64,000 nucleotides of DNA from Bacillota bacterium (GCA_014360195.1 JACIXY010000001.1:377619-441618), one strand, 5' to 3'; numbered from the stretch's first letter, positions 34,612-44,830 are shown. Translations and numbers: made by a program. Notes: generated from the sequence alone by a model not told the origin.

Positions 34612-34780
34612 CTTGGCGAGCCGGAAACCTGGACGTCCTGGCGGGGTCCAGGGAGGCAAGCGAAGAGGCTGCCGCCCTGGAAGAGCTCTACACGAGGCGC
34701 GGCTCACAGAGGATCCCTGGAGGGGATGGCCGAAAAGCGGGGTCTTGGGCCCGCCTGCCGGCCAGGGAAGGATGCCTGTG

Positions 34781-36142
34781 ATGCGCGAACAGCGTGCCCT
34801 GGAAAACTTACATCGCCGCCCAGTAGCGCGTCTGACCCGCTTGCAAGCTCGACGGATGGCGCGCACATGCCGCGGTCCTGGAGGCCGCGCGTCGGCGGCA
34901 ACATGGGTGTCCGTCGCGCTACCGGTGGTCCTGATGCTGGCGGTCGCCGCATGGCCCGACGGAGCGAGAGCGGCCGCATCAGCCCAGGCCCCCGTGGCAC
35001 AGGAAGCCGCTACCGCCTCCTCCGGCTCACAGCCGGGCCGCCCTGCGTCCCCGGACGACATCGTAAGGGCGCAGATGGACGCCATGGACACGGCAGCCCT
35101 TGAAAGCTTCCTGAGGGACGTGGACGCGGACGTCAAGGAGTTTTTCCCCGAGCTCGACCTTGCGGGAATGCTGAAGGCGCCGCGGGGTGCGGCGGGTCGA
35201 CTCGAGCCCGGGAGGATTGCCGCGGGTATCGTGAGACTGGTCGCAGCCGAAGTGCGGGCGAGCCTCGCCCTTCTCGGGCAGCTCATAGTGCTTGCGGTGA
35301 TGTGCTCGGTGCTCTCGGAGTTTGCGTCGGGCCTGGGCGCGGAGCAGGCTACGGGGATCGCGCGGGCCGCGTGTTTCATGGTCCTGGCTGTGATGGCTAT
35401 TAACAGCTTCCTCGTGACCACGCGGGTCGCAACGGCCGCTGTTGACAGGATGACCTCGTTCGTCCACTCCGCAACGCCCCTGCTCTTTGCCTTGCTCGCC
35501 GCGGCCGGAGGGGTTACGTCGGCGGCGGTAATGAGCCCCGCGGTGGTGGCTGCCGCCGGGGCCACGAGCGGCTTCGTGAACAACCTCGTGTTTCCGCTGA
35601 TATTCCTCTCGGCGGTGCTCGAGGTGACCAGCATGATCACCGAACGCGTCCAGCTCACGCGCCTGTCGGCCCTCCTGCGCGATGGGGCAGTGGCGGCGCT
35701 CGGCGGGTTCATGACGCTCTTCGTGGGTGTGATGGCCGTGCGAGGTGTGGGGGCGGCCGTTACCGATACCCTGTCGATCCGGGCAGCGAAGTTCGTCTCG
35801 GGGACGTTCATCCCTGTGGTCGGGAAGATGTTCTCCGACGCCGTCGCCATGGTCGCAAGCTGCTCTGTGCTCATCCAGAGCGGTCTTACGGTGGTCGGTC
35901 TTCTTGGGGTGTTCATGATATGTCTGGTCCCTGCTGCGAAGATCTTCGCCGTGGCGGCCATGTACAAAGTAGCCGGCGCTGTGGTGCAGCCCATGGGTGA
36001 CGAGCAGCTGGCGCGCTGCCTCGGGGCCCTCGGCAACACGCTCGTCATGGTCCTTGTGTCCCTGGCTGTGTCGGCGTTCGCGTTCATCGCGGCCATGACC
36101 GTGGTGGCGGGCCTTGCCAATTTGACGGCCGCGATGAGGTAG
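34781..36142 (+). CDS. spoIIIAE: Stage III sporulation protein AE
   Basis: 453 residues, the largest SpoIIIA membrane protein. A signal-type hydrophobic segment near residues 42-62, an acidic periplasmic helix region (about 85-150), then seven or eight transmembrane helices. SpoIIIAE resembles ABC/permease-type channel proteins. Start ATG 34781 is supported by AGGGAAGG at 34764-34771; the 169 bp between spoIIIAD and this start shows no gene. Confidence 0.9.
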   Translation: MREQRALENLHRRPVARLTRLQARRMARTCRGPGGRASAATWVSVALPVVLMLAVAAWPDGARAAASAQAPVAQEAATASSGSQPGRPASPDDIVRAQMDAMDTAALESFLRDVDADVKEFFPELDLAGMLKAPRGAAGRLEPGRIAAGIVRLVAAEVRASLALLGQLIVLAVMCSVLSEFASGLGAEQATGIARAACFMVLAVMAINSFLVTTRVATAAVDRMTSFVHSATPLLFALLAAAGGVTSAAVMSPAVVAAAGATSGFVNNLVFPLIFLSAVLEVTSMITERVQLTRLSALLRDGAVAALGGFMTLFVGVMAVRGVGAAVTDTLSIRAAKFVSGTFIPVVGKMFSDAVAMVASCSVLIQSGLTVVGLLGVFMICLVPAAKIFAVAAMYKVAGAVVQPMGDEQLARCLGALGNTLVMVLVSLAVSAFAFIAAMTVVAGLANLTAAMR

Positions 36143-36169
36143 GCGGGACGGCGTAAGAGGTGGCGTGAG

Positions 36170-36883
<714 letters not shown>

Positions 36884-36903
36884 ATCGTGCGAGGTGACCT
36901 GAC

Positions 36904-37566
36904 GTGGCGCAAGGCATCATAGACTTCATCGCGAACCTGCTGGAGGGCAGGGATGAAGCGGGCGGCGGCCTCAAGGCCCCGCAGATCCGCAAGATCGGAT
37001 GGCTCATCCTTGTCGGCCTCGTGGGCGTCCTCCTTCTGGTTATCGGATTCTCGCCTAGGCTGCAGAGCCCGTCCGGGACCCCCGGCATGCCCCGCCCCGG
37101 GGCGACAGACGGAGCCGCGCCAGTTGCCGCCGGGCCCGGAGCGGTTGCGGTAGATGTGCTTGGATCTCACGAGTCATACCTTGAACGCAGGCTTGAGGAG
37201 ATCCTTCGGGAGATCGAAGGGGCTGGCAGGGTAAGCGTCAAGCTCACCTTTGCAACCGGACGCATGTATGAGTATGCAGAGAATGCCACCCGCGAGGAGA
37301 GTACCACGAGGGAGCATGACTCAGGAGGGATGAGGAGAGAGACAACGGAGGTCAGAACGAGCGGAGAGGTGGTTACCACGCAGGAGCGGGCAACGGGGTA
37401 CGCAGTGCCCGTAGTCCGCAACGTGCTCGAACCGAGGGTCCAGGGGGTGCTGGTGGTCTCAGATGGCGCGAGAGACGCTCGCGTGAGGAGCGCTCTTACC
37501 GAGGCCGTTGCGACCGTCCTTGACATACCGCCGCACAAGGTTGCGGTATTGCCGAGACAGAGGTAG
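36904..37566 (+). CDS. spoIIIAG: Stage III sporulation protein AG
   Basis: 220 residues. One transmembrane helix (about 31-50) and a ring-forming domain with LEEILREIEGAGRVSVKLTF, the insert rich in Thr/Glu (EESTTREHDSGG) and VPVVRNVLEPRVQGVLVVSDGA. SpoIIIAG forms a large ring in the intermembrane space in B. subtilis. GTG start following GAGGTGACC. A Gly/Pro linker of about 30 residues follows the helix. Confidence 0.92.
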   Translation: MAQGIIDFIANLLEGRDEAGGGLKAPQIRKIGWLILVGLVGVLLLVIGFSPRLQSPSGTPGMPRPGATDGAAPVAAGPGAVAVDVLGSHESYLERRLEEILREIEGAGRVSVKLTFATGRMYEYAENATREESTTREHDSGGMRRETTEVRTSGEVVTTQERATGYAVPVVRNVLEPRVQGVLVVSDGARDARVRSALTEAVATVLDIPPHKVAVLPRQR

Positions 37567-37575
37567 GTGACGCTC

Positions 37576-38259
37576 ATGAAGGACAGGGTGAGATCTGGTT
37601 TCGCGTTGATGGTGGTGATCGCGGTCGTGCTGGGGGTGCTCATAGGCACGAGGAACGTCCAGGCCCCGCTGGAGAAGAGAATCGATCTCGCAGCAGACGG
37701 CGATGCGCAGCCGGCCGCCACAAGAAGCGGTGGCGCGGCAAGCGGTGGCTCGCCCGCTGCCACACATGCTGGCCCTGGGACCGAGGTCCAGAGCCAGACT
37801 CAGGCAGGGACGGCCACCCCAACACCAGCGCAGACCCCGCCGACCCAGCGGGCCGCCACTGCGCCGACGGGGAATGGCGCGACCATGGCAGGCGCCGATG
37901 TCACCGGTGAGGACTTCTTTTCTCAGTACCGACTCGAACGCAGTCGCGCGCGGTCCAGGAATATCGAGCTTCTCCGGCAGATCATAGCCGACGAAAGGGC
38001 GTCCGAGGAGGCCCGGGCCGCTGCCAGCACGCAGCTTGTGGATCTGTCGAAGAAGAGCGAGGCTGAGGCGGAGGCAGAAGCGCTCATATGCGCGAGAGGC
38101 TACAAGGACGCCCTCGTGTTTGTGCGCGGCGACACCTGCGATGTGGTTGTGTCAGGACCCGAGCTGACACGGTTCGATGCCGAGCAAATCGGGGACATCG
38201 TGGCAAGGTGCCTGGGACTCGAGCTCGCCAACATAACCATAATCGAACGAGGGGATTAG
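37576..38259 (+). CDS. spoIIIAH: Stage III sporulation protein AH
   Basis: 227 residues. N-terminal transmembrane helix (about 7-26), an Ala/Thr/Gln/Pro-rich linker, then the YscJ/FliF-like domain beginning FFSQYRLERSRARSRNIELL, which in B. subtilis binds SpoIIQ from the forespore. ATG 37576 is preferred for its Shine-Dalgarno; GTG 37567, directly after the spoIIIAG stop, is possible. Last gene of the operon. Confidence 0.92.
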   Translation: MKDRVRSGFALMVVIAVVLGVLIGTRNVQAPLEKRIDLAADGDAQPAATRSGGAASGGSPAATHAGPGTEVQSQTQAGTATPTPAQTPPTQRAATAPTGNGATMAGADVTGEDFFSQYRLERSRARSRNIELLRQIIADERASEEARAAASTQLVDLSKKSEAEAEAEALICARGYKDALVFVRGDTCDVVVSGPELTRFDAEQIGDIVARCLGLELANITIIERGD

Positions 38260-38282
38260 CCCTACTTTGTCAGATATGAAAT

Positions 38283-38325
38283 GCCCTGGTCTTGGGGGCT
38301 TGGCGACGGACAGGCCCCGCAGGGC
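38283..38325 (+). terminator. Nested hairpin after spoIIIAH
   Basis: GCCCTG (38283-38288) pairs with CAGGGC (38320-38325), and GGGGCTTG pairs with CAGGCCCC inside it. Strong structure 24 bp after the operon end, without a T-run. The 273-bp gap up to accB contains this and the accB promoter but no gene. Confidence 0.45.
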
Positions 38326-38471
38326 GACTCGTGACATAACAGGGTAGTCCCCCGCGCTGGCCTGCCGATGACTGATACGGGGTGGCCGAAGCAGGAAACG
38401 CGGTACTTGTGGTGAATATACCAAGGCATAGCCCGGAACCCCGGCGCAACCCCCGCGGCTAGTGGTTCCAG

Positions 38472-38500
38472 TTGCCGGGAAGGCTATAAATGCGTATATT
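38472..38500 (+). promoter_or_regulatory. Putative sigma-A promoter of accB-accC
   Basis: TTGCCG (38472-38477), a 17-bp spacer and TATATT (38495-38500) lie 32 bp before the accB start, in a clearly AT-rich patch. Confidence 0.6.
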
Positions 38501-38532
38501 CATCCAGTTTCAGGGAAGGCAGGCTGCAAGAG

Positions 38533-39012
38533 TTGGGACTCAAAGAACTGCGACGCGAGATCGCCGGGCTCGCAAAGATAATGAACGCCCATGACATCGC
38601 GGAGATCGAGGTTACCACGGATGGAGTGTCTGTCAAATTGAAGCGGGCGGGCATGCTGGTCCGCACCCAGCAAGGACGGGAGGTCGTCCAGCCTGAGGCT
38701 CCGCTTCAGGAGAAAACCACGTTCGCTGAGGCGACACCGCAAGCCAGGGCAGAGGTGACTGCCCGCGACAACCACATCACGATTCCTGCCCCTATGGTGG
38801 GCACATTCTATAGGGCACCCGCCCCCGACGCGGAGCCTTATGTCGAGATCGGGGATGTGGTCTCCCCCGGGCAGGTGGTGTGCATCATCGAGGCCATGAA
38901 GATCATGAACGAGATACAGGCCGAGGTGAGGGGCAGGGTCGTGGAGATCCTGGTGGAGAACGCCGAGCCCGTGGAGTACGGTCAGCCCCTCTTCGTCCTC
39001 GAGGCTCTCTAA
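38533..39012 (+). CDS. accB: Biotin carboxyl carrier protein of acetyl-CoA carboxylase
   Basis: Carries the carboxybiotin between AccC and the carboxyltransferase in malonyl-CoA synthesis. 159 residues. The biotinyl-Lys site is [17 protein letters not shown] near residue 120. The N-terminal [24 protein letters not shown] matches other AccB, and an Ala/Pro/Thr linker joins the two parts. Start is TTG 38533 with a weak GGGAAGGCAGG upstream. accA and accD are not in the window. Confidence 0.94.
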   Translation: MGLKELRREIAGLAKIMNAHDIAEIEVTTDGVSVKLKRAGMLVRTQQGREVVQPEAPLQEKTTFAEATPQARAEVTARDNHITIPAPMVGTFYRAPAPDAEPYVEIGDVVSPGQVVCIIEAMKIMNEIQAEVRGRVVEILVENAEPVEYGQPLFVLEAL

Positions 39013-39035
39013 GTTCTAAAGCCAGGGTTGCTGCA

Positions 39036-39065
39036 ATTCATACATGCTGCATTCATACATGCTGC
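39036..39065 (+). repeat. 15-bp tandem duplication between accB and accC
   Basis: ATTCATACATGCTGC occurs twice in direct tandem at 39036-39050 and 39051-39065, in the 77-bp gap. It looks like a recent slippage duplication. Confidence 0.9.
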
Positions 39066-39089
39066 ATCGAAAATCGCAGGAGGTACGGC

Positions 39090-40457
39090 GTGTCAGAGCT
39101 TTCCATCAGGAAGGTCCTCGTGGCGAACAGGGGCGAGGTCGCGGTCCGCATCATAAGAGCGGCGAAGGAGCTTGGCATAAAAACAGTCGCGGTGTACTCC
39201 GAGGCCGACCGGGGTTCGCTTGCGACAAGGCTGGCCGACGAGGCTTACTGCATCGGCCCGGGGCCCAGCACCCAGAGCTACTTGAACGTGCCCAATATCA
39301 TCAGCGCAGCGATGCTATCAGGGGCGGACGCGATCCATCCGGGTTACGGCTTTTTGGCCGAGAACCCCTATTTCGCCGAGATTTGTGAGTCTCACAACAT
39401 AAAATTCATAGGCCCCAGCGCGCGCGTCATGAGCGTCATGGGAGACAAAGCCGAGGCGAAGCGGGCGATGGCCGCGGCCGGGCTTCCCGTGATCCCTGGC
39501 ACCCCCGGCGTGATACAGGACGAGAAAGAGGCGCTGGCCTTTGCAGAGGAGTACGGGTTCCCGGTCATGGTGAAAGCGGCCGCAGGCGGCGGGGGCAAGG
39601 GGATGCGCGCAGCATCCAGCAGACAGGAGCTTGTGACCGCTATCAGGTTCGCTCAGGCTGAGGCTGAGGCCGCGTTTGGCGTGGCAGGAGTCTACCTCGA
39701 GAAGATCCTCGATCGCCCGAGGCATGTCGAGGTGCAGGTGCTCGCTGACGAGGACGGGCACGCGATCCACCTTGGCGAGCGGGACTGCTCGGTACAGAGG
39801 AAGCACCAGAAGCTCGTGGAGGAGTCACCCTCGCCGGCCGTGGACGAGCGGCTGAGAAGGGCTATAGGTGAGGCGGCAGTGCGGGGCGCCCTCGCTGTGG
39901 GTTACACTAACGCTGGCACCATGGAGTTCCTCGTGGACGCGTCCGGAGCGTTCTACTTCATGGAGATGAACACCAGGGTGCAGGTGGAGCACCCCGTGAC
40001 CGAGCTCGTAACAGGCATCGACATCGTTAAGGCGCAGTTCATGATAGCGGCGGGCGAATCCATCGCGGTCACACAGAACGATATCACGCTTTCGGGCCAT
40101 GCTATCGAATGCAGAATCAACGCGGAGGACCCCTCCCGGAACTTCATGCCCTCGCCCGGCCGGGTGTCCTCGCTCATCCTCCCGGGCGGGCCCGGGGTCC
40201 GGGTCGACACGGCCCTTTTCGCGGGTTGCGACGTGCCGCCGCATTACGACTCGCTTATCGGAAAGGTGGCCGTGTGGGGCCGCGACCGCACCGAGGCCAT
40301 CGAAAGGATGGCAAGGGCGCTGGATGAGATCGAGATCGAGGGTGTTTCCACGAACGTCGCTTTCCAGCGGAGGCTAATAGGCAGTTCCCGGTTCCGCAAC
40401 GCGGCGATCTATTGTGACGACGACGTTCTGGCTCTTGTCACCGGGGACGAGCCTTAA
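39090..40457 (+). CDS. accC: Biotin carboxylase subunit of acetyl-CoA carboxylase
   Basis: ATP-grasp enzyme that carboxylates biotin on AccB. 455 residues. Visible: [17 protein letters not shown] at the start, the ATP-binding Gly-rich loop [11 protein letters not shown] near residue 165, the catalytic [12 protein letters not shown] and [14 protein letters not shown]. The GTG start at 39090 follows AGGAGG at 6 nt. Longer in-frame readings overlap accB in the wrong frame. Confidence 0.96.
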   Translation: MSELSIRKVLVANRGEVAVRIIRAAKELGIKTVAVYSEADRGSLATRLADEAYCIGPGPSTQSYLNVPNIISAAMLSGADAIHPGYGFLAENPYFAEICESHNIKFIGPSARVMSVMGDKAEAKRAMAAAGLPVIPGTPGVIQDEKEALAFAEEYGFPVMVKAAAGGGGKGMRAASSRQELVTAIRFAQAEAEAAFGVAGVYLEKILDRPRHVEVQVLADEDGHAIHLGERDCSVQRKHQKLVEESPSPAVDERLRRAIGEAAVRGALAVGYTNAGTMEFLVDASGAFYFMEMNTRVQVEHPVTELVTGIDIVKAQFMIAAGESIAVTQNDITLSGHAIECRINAEDPSRNFMPSPGRVSSLILPGGPGVRVDTALFAGCDVPPHYDSLIGKVAVWGRDRTEAIERMARALDEIEIEGVSTNVAFQRRLIGSSRFRNAAIYCDDDVLALVTGDEP

Positions 40458-40513
40458 TTTGCCAAGAGATACGTGAACTGGTATAATACAGCCGGAAGGA
40501 GGGCCAGGACGCC

Positions 40514-40933
40514 ATGCAGCCAGGAGATCTGGGATATTATGATGACGCTCGTTCGCACGAAGCCCACGAGAATCTGGGGAGCATCAAGATCGCGAGCGAG
40601 GTTGTGGGAGTGATCGCAGGCCTCGCTGCGACTGAGGTAGAGGGGATAGCCGGCATGAGCGGCGGCATCACCGGAGGCATAGCTGAGCTGCTCGGGCGCC
40701 GGAACCTGTCCAAGGGGGTCAAGGTGGAGGTCGGCGAGAAGGAGGCTGCCGTCGATCTTTTCGTTGTGGTCAACTACGGGGTGCGGATCCCCGATGTCGC
40801 CTGGAAAGTGCAGCAGAATGTGAAGAGAGCCATCGAGAGCATGACCGGGCGCGAAGTGGTGGAGGTGAACGTCCACGTGCAGGGAGTGAGCTTCCCGCAC
40901 GAGGAGAAGCAGGAAACCCCGAGGGTGCGCTGA
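40514..40933 (+). CDS. Asp23/Gls24 family envelope stress response protein
   Basis: 139 residues. The Asp23 pattern is seen in GSIKIASEVVGVIAGLAATEVEGIAGMSG and VKVEVGEKEAAVDLFVVVNYGVRIP, ending with NVHVQGVSF. In Staphylococcus Asp23 coats the membrane and is held there by AmaP. The next two genes (AmaP-like, DUF2273) complete the usual trio, and the place before nusB matches B. subtilis yqhY. Confidence 0.92.
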   Translation: MQPGDLGYYDDARSHEAHENLGSIKIASEVVGVIAGLAATEVEGIAGMSGGITGGIAELLGRRNLSKGVKVEVGEKEAAVDLFVVVNYGVRIPDVAWKVQQNVKRAIESMTGREVVEVNVHVQGVSFPHEEKQETPRVR

Positions 40934-40962
40934 CCAGGAAGGTGAAAGGAGCAACTTTCACG

Positions 40963-41508
40963 ATGAGAGTCTACGACCGGGTCGTCGTGTTCATTTCGTC
41001 CCTCGTGATGCTTGGGACAGGCTTGCTGTTCCTCGTTATGGCATTTGGGCCCAACCCCACCAGGCTGTTCACCGACGTGTTCCTTACCGGGCCTTTCGGA
41101 AGCCTCCGCCCCGCGACCATTGTGGGCGCCGCCGTGGCTGTGGCTCTGGGGCTTTATCTCATGTGGCTCGCCACCCGCGGGCGCGGGCGGCGGAGGCCCA
41201 TCATCCGGGGGACAAGCCTCGGCGAGGTCAGGATCGCGCAGGCTGCGGTGGAGGCGCTGGTCCGGCGGGCGGCGAGGGAGGTCCCGGGAACTCAGGACGT
41301 TGACACGGTGGTGGATACCTCTGGCGAGGAACTGGAGATATACGTATCCGTGACGGTCAGCCCCGACATCTCCATTCCGTCCGTTGCCGAGCAAATTCAG
41401 ACGAAGCTGGCGCGTTACATCGGAGACACCGTGGGGGTGGACGTGTCGAAGGTGTCTGTGAACGTCAGGAACATCGGCCACGAGCAGAAAACCCCGAGAG
41501 TGGTGTAG
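40963..41508 (+). CDS. amaP: Alkaline shock response membrane anchor protein AmaP
   Basis: 181 residues. Two N-terminal transmembrane helices (about 7-27 and 48-69) followed by an Asp23-like domain (SLGEVRIAQAAVEALVRRAA to VNVRNIGHEQK), the AmaP layout. Anchors the Asp23 protein to the membrane. ATG 40963 after AAAGGAGC; GTG 40942 overlaps that site. Confidence 0.88.
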   Translation: MRVYDRVVVFISSLVMLGTGLLFLVMAFGPNPTRLFTDVFLTGPFGSLRPATIVGAAVAVALGLYLMWLATRGRGRRRPIIRGTSLGEVRIAQAAVEALVRRAAREVPGTQDVDTVVDTSGEELEIYVSVTVSPDISIPSVAEQIQTKLARYIGDTVGVDVSKVSVNVRNIGHEQKTPRVV

Positions 41509-41529
41509 TTTTAGAAGGGGGGCAGGTTC

Positions 41530-41760
41530 ATGCGGCCCGAGATGCGGGAGATACTGCGCATAGCCCTCGAACACCCGGGGAAGGTGTTCGGGTCGATATT
41601 CGGGTTCATTGTTGGATGGGTGATGATCCTCTTCAGCCCCATCGCCGGCCTCTATCTTGCCGGCTGCGTCGCCGCTGGTTATCTCATCGGCCGGCACATC
41701 GACAGCCGCAGGAGCATCAGAGAGGTCCTTGAAGAGTTTCTTCCTCCTCAGGAACGCTAA
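41530..41760 (+). CDS. DUF2273 family small membrane protein
   Basis: 76 residues with one long hydrophobic hairpin (about 22-55) between charged ends. DUF2273 proteins accompany Asp23 and AmaP in many Firmicutes; function is unknown. GAAGGGGGGCAGG precedes the ATG. The TAA stop is also the first bases of the palindromic element that follows. Confidence 0.85.
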   Translation: MRPEMREILRIALEHPGKVFGSIFGFIVGWVMILFSPIAGLYLAGCVAAGYLIGRHIDSRRSIREVLEEFLPPQER

Positions 41761-41890
41761 GTGGGGGTTCGTTAGTTTCTTTGGTTCCTCCAGGTTTCCC
41801 AGCGGCTATTGGGCTTCCGGTGTTGCGCTCTGTCTTTGAGTCATCGGCAGCCCCTCCCAGAGTCGGGAGCACTCCAACACCCCCACTTAG
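41757..41890 (-). repeat. Palindromic MITE-like element, copy 4 (reverse, complete ends)
   Basis: Ends are a perfect 12-bp terminal inverted repeat: CTAAGTGGGGGT (41757-41768) and ACCCCCACTTAG (41879-41890). Inside are GGTTCGTTAGTTTCTTTGG and a degenerate core (GGGCTTCCGGTG / CATCGGCAGCCCC). A TA at each end could be a target duplication. It begins within the stop codon of the DUF2273 gene and ends 30 bp before the preferred nusB start. Confidence 0.85.
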
Positions 41891-41920
41891 ATGCGGCGCA
41901 GGTTGCGCGAGGTGAGAGGT

Positions 41921-42346
41921 TTGACAAGAAGAGATGCGCGCGAAGCCGCGTTTATTGCGCTCTTTCAGATAGATGTCGGCCGAGCCGCGATGGAGCCCGC
42001 AATCCACGCCGCTACGAGGGGCAAGCGCGTCGATGACCGAAGCCTTGAGTACCTCCGGAAAACGGTGTCCGGGGTCATCGAGCATCGGGCGGACATCGAC
42101 AGGACCATATCCAGACTGGCGATCGGGTGGTCGCTCGACCGCATGGGCACGGTTGACCGGAACCTTTTGCGCCTTGCGGTATACGAGATTCTGCATCTCG
42201 ACGACGTGCCCGTAGGCGTGGCCATCAATGAAGCTGTCGCCCTTGCGAAGAAGTTCGGCGACGAGGAGTCAGGCAAGTTCATCAACGGCATTTTGGGCAG
42301 GCTTGCAAGGGAGATGGCCGCAAACCCTGATGATACCCGTGAGTAG
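41921..42346 (+). CDS. nusB: Transcription antitermination factor NusB
   Basis: Binds boxA RNA with S10 in rRNA antitermination. 141 residues. Start taken at TTG 41921: it gives the family start TRRDAREAAFIALFQ and GAGGTG lies 6 nt upstream. An in-frame ATG at 41891 directly abuts the palindromic element and would add ten non-conserved residues. C-terminal KKFGDEESGKFINGILG is the NusB signature. First of nusB-xseA-xseB-ispA. Confidence 0.92.
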   Translation: MTRRDAREAAFIALFQIDVGRAAMEPAIHAATRGKRVDDRSLEYLRKTVSGVIEHRADIDRTISRLAIGWSLDRMGTVDRNLLRLAVYEILHLDDVPVGVAINEAVALAKKFGDEESGKFINGILGRLAREMAANPDDTRE

Positions 42347-42399
42347 GCCGGTTTCGGTTTTCGGCGCTTCTCAGGAAGGCCCCGGGTGAAGGTGCTGCA

Positions 42400-43644
42400 A
42401 TGCTTACCATCTATTCGGTCTCCGACGTCAACAGGCGCATAAAGCAGGTTATCGAGGGCGACGAGTTTCTCTCCGGGATCTGGGTGCGTGGCGAGATCTC
42501 CAATTTCACCTACCACACGTCGGGGCACATGTACTTCAGCCTCAAGGACGCGTCCGCCAGGCTGAGGTGCGTAATGTTTCGAGGAAACAACATGCGCCTC
42601 AAGTTCATGCCAGCCGACGGAATGCTCGTATTCGCGTACGGCGCCGTGGGCGTGTACGAGAAAGCCGGCGACGTGCAGCTTTACGTAGAGGACATGATGC
42701 CTGCCGGCACAGGATCGCTGTACCTCGCGTTTCTGCAACTGCGCGACAGGCTCGCCGCGGAAGGCCTCCTGGACGCCGCGAGAAAAAGGCCTCTGCCGAG
42801 GTTCCCGTCGGTTGTGGGAGTCGTTACCTCGCCGACAGGTGCCGCGGTGCGGGACATCATCACGGTGATAAGCCGGAGGGCCCCCGGCACGACGATTCTC
42901 GTCGTGCCCGCGCAGGTGCAGGGGGATGAGGCCCCTGAGAGCATCGTGAAGGCTCTTGACCTCGTGAACCGCGCCTCGGCCCTGATCGATGTGGTCATCG
43001 TCGGGCGCGGCGGCGGCTCAATAGAGGACCTCTGGGCGTTCAACGACGAGAGGGTCGCCCGGGCCATCGCCGGTTGCAAGGTCCCGGTGATATCGGCCGT
43101 CGGGCACGAGACTGACTTCACCATCGCCGACTTCGTGGCCGACCGCCGGGCGCCGACCCCGTCTGCTGCCGCCGAGATGGCTGTCCCCGATATGGCGGAG
43201 ACGAGGCAGGCCTTCCTTCAGCTCTCCTTGCGGCTCCAGGCGGCTGCAAAGGCAGAGGTCCGCAGGCACAGGGAGCGCCTTGAGCGGGTGGCCCGGTCCC
43301 ACGTTTTCAGGTTTCCCCAGGACATAACGAGAGAGCACCGGCAGAAGCTTGGCGACGCGTACCAGAGGATGGCGGCGGCCATGGCGCATAAGCTATCCGA
43401 GAAGCGCGAGGCGTTTGGGGCGCTCGCCGCCAGGCTCGATGTGTTGAACCCGCTGGGGACGCTTGCGCGCGGTTACGGGGTGGTCAGGACGCTTCCCGAA
43501 AGGCGTGTCGTGCGCAGCGTGCGCAGCGTTGCGCGGGGCGACGGGGTAGAGGTGGTCCTCGTTGACGGGAGCCTTGAGTGCGTTGTGACCACGGTCAAGG
43601 AGGGAGGCCCTGATGCTGATGCAGGGAGAGGACGTGAAGATTGA
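42400..43644 (+). CDS. xseA: Exodeoxyribonuclease VII large subunit
   Basis: Catalytic subunit of the ssDNA exonuclease. 414 residues. OB-fold part (about 1-100: IWVRGEISNFTYHTSGHMYFSLKD), then the catalytic domain with VGVVTSPTGAAVRDI, GRGGGSIEDLWAFNDE and SAVGHETDFTIADFVADRRAPTP-type sequence, a coiled coil, and the C-terminal LARGYGVVRT. Overlaps xseB by 32 bp. Confidence 0.95.
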   Translation: MLTIYSVSDVNRRIKQVIEGDEFLSGIWVRGEISNFTYHTSGHMYFSLKDASARLRCVMFRGNNMRLKFMPADGMLVFAYGAVGVYEKAGDVQLYVEDMMPAGTGSLYLAFLQLRDRLAAEGLLDAARKRPLPRFPSVVGVVTSPTGAAVRDIITVISRRAPGTTILVVPAQVQGDEAPESIVKALDLVNRASALIDVVIVGRGGGSIEDLWAFNDERVARAIAGCKVPVISAVGHETDFTIADFVADRRAPTPSAAAEMAVPDMAETRQAFLQLSLRLQAAAKAEVRRHRERLERVARSHVFRFPQDITREHRQKLGDAYQRMAAAMAHKLSEKREAFGALAARLDVLNPLGTLARGYGVVRTLPERRVVRSVRSVARGDGVEVVLVDGSLECVVTTVKEGGPDADAGRGRED

Positions 43645-43867
43645 TTTCGAGAAGGCCATGGAGGAGCTCGAGAAGACAGTGTCGCGGCTGGAGGCCGGGG
43701 AGCTTACCCTGGAGGAGTCGCTGGAGGCCTTTGAGAGGGGCATGTCGCTGGTGAGGATGTGCCGAAAGAAGCTGGACGAGGCGGAGACGAAAATCGCAAA
43801 GCTGGTGGAGACGAAAGGTGGCGAGCTTGTTACCGAGCCGTTTCGCCTCGAGGAAGATGTCGGATGA
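43613..43867 (+). CDS. xseB: Exodeoxyribonuclease VII small subunit
   Basis: 84 residues, two helices. DFEKAMEELEKTVSRLEAGEL and LEESLEAFERGMSLV are the family marks. ATG 43613 follows AAGGAGGGAGG; GTG 43634 is a second option. Coats XseA arms to form the active enzyme. ispA starts within its stop codon. Confidence 0.92.
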   Translation: MLMQGEDVKIDFEKAMEELEKTVSRLEAGELTLEESLEAFERGMSLVRMCRKKLDEAETKIAKLVETKGGELVTEPFRLEEDVG

Positions 43868-44799
43868 ACGAATGGGCACGCAGGATGAAATGCCTGGTGG
43901 ATGAGGCCCTTGACCGTGCGCTGCCCCCGGAGAGCGCTCCTCCCGAGGCGCTCCACAAGGCCATGAGGTACGCGGTCTTTCCCGGGGGGAAGCGCGTGCG
44001 GCCGCTTCTGGCGCTTGCTGCAGCGCTTGCGGCGGGGCGCAGACGCTGTGCGGCTGGCGGCGGCTTCGATGGCGGCGACCAGGCGATCATGCGGCGGGCT
44101 ATGCCGTGCGCGGTCGCGGTGGAGCTCGTGCACTCGTATTCCCTCATCCACGACGACCTTCCGGCCATGGACGACGACGACTTCAGACGAGGCCGTCCCA
44201 CTGTGCACAGAGCATTCGGAGAGGCTCTGGCGATCCTCGCAGGCGATGCGCTTCTCCCGCTAGCCTTTGAGGTCTTGTCAGGGGAGGAAGCACGCCGCCT
44301 GATGGGCTTTGAGGCGGCAGCCAGCGCTGTGTGGGAGCTTGCGCGCGCGTCCGGGAGCCTTGGAATGGCTGGCGGGCAGGCTATCGACGTCGCGGCCGCG
44401 GAGCGCATGAACCGTCCCGATGCCGGCGACGGAGGCAGTGGACGCAGTGACGGTACGCGCCTCCACGAAGTGGAGCGCCTCGCCGATCTCAAGACGGGCG
44501 CCCTCATACGAGCGGCCGTGCGATGCGGCGCCATTGCCGCAGGGGCGCGGCCGGATGAACTCGATGCCCTTACGCGCTACGGGGAGCTTTTCGGCCGGGC
44601 CTTTCAGGTTTTCGACGACCTCGATGATGTGGCGGACGACGGCATCGAGACGTTTCCTCACGCGATGGGGGTGGCCGGGGCGAGGCAGTACGGCGAACGC
44701 CTCCTGGCCGAGGCTGAAGAGGCGCTCTCCCTGTTTACTGCAAGCGAGGCCGCGGAGCTTCACGCGCTCACCAGGGCGCTTGGCGGCGGCGTTGCTTGA
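43864..44799 (+). CDS. ispA: Polyprenyl (farnesyl/geranyl-type) diphosphate synthase
   Basis: Joins IPP and DMAPP to short-chain prenyl diphosphates. 311 residues. First Asp-rich motif with the short-chain pattern HDDLPAMDDDDFRRG near residue 93, KRVRPLL near residue 44 and the second Asp motif FQVFDDLDDVADD near 255. A Gly/Arg insertion lies near residues 58-78 and another near 185-198. Its stop codon overlaps the -35 box of the promoter for the downstream RNA. Same position as yqiD of Bacillus. Confidence 0.92.
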   Translation: MNEWARRMKCLVDEALDRALPPESAPPEALHKAMRYAVFPGGKRVRPLLALAAALAAGRRRCAAGGGFDGGDQAIMRRAMPCAVAVELVHSYSLIHDDLPAMDDDDFRRGRPTVHRAFGEALAILAGDALLPLAFEVLSGEEARRLMGFEAAASAVWELARASGSLGMAGGQAIDVAAAERMNRPDAGDGGSGRSDGTRLHEVERLADLKTGALIRAAVRCGAIAAGARPDELDALTRYGELFGRAFQVFDDLDDVADDGIETFPHAMGVAGARQYGERLLAEAEEALSLFTASEAAELHALTRALGGGVA

Positions 44800-44824
44800 A
44801 GGCAAAGGGCGCCTGTGTTATAAT
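44796..44824 (+). promoter_or_regulatory. Strong sigma-A promoter of the OLE RNA
   Basis: TTGAAG (44796-44801), exactly 17 bp, then a perfect TATAAT (44819-44824). The -35 box contains the ispA stop codon. The expected transcript start is near 44831, at the edge of the structured RNA region. Confidence 0.8.
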
Positions 44825-44830
44825 CATTCG

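Noticed and set aside
34613-34780. In-frame 56-codon extension before spoIIIAE
   Set aside because: It is Arg/Gly-rich, lacks homology to SpoIIIAE, and AGGGAAGG is well placed for ATG 34781.
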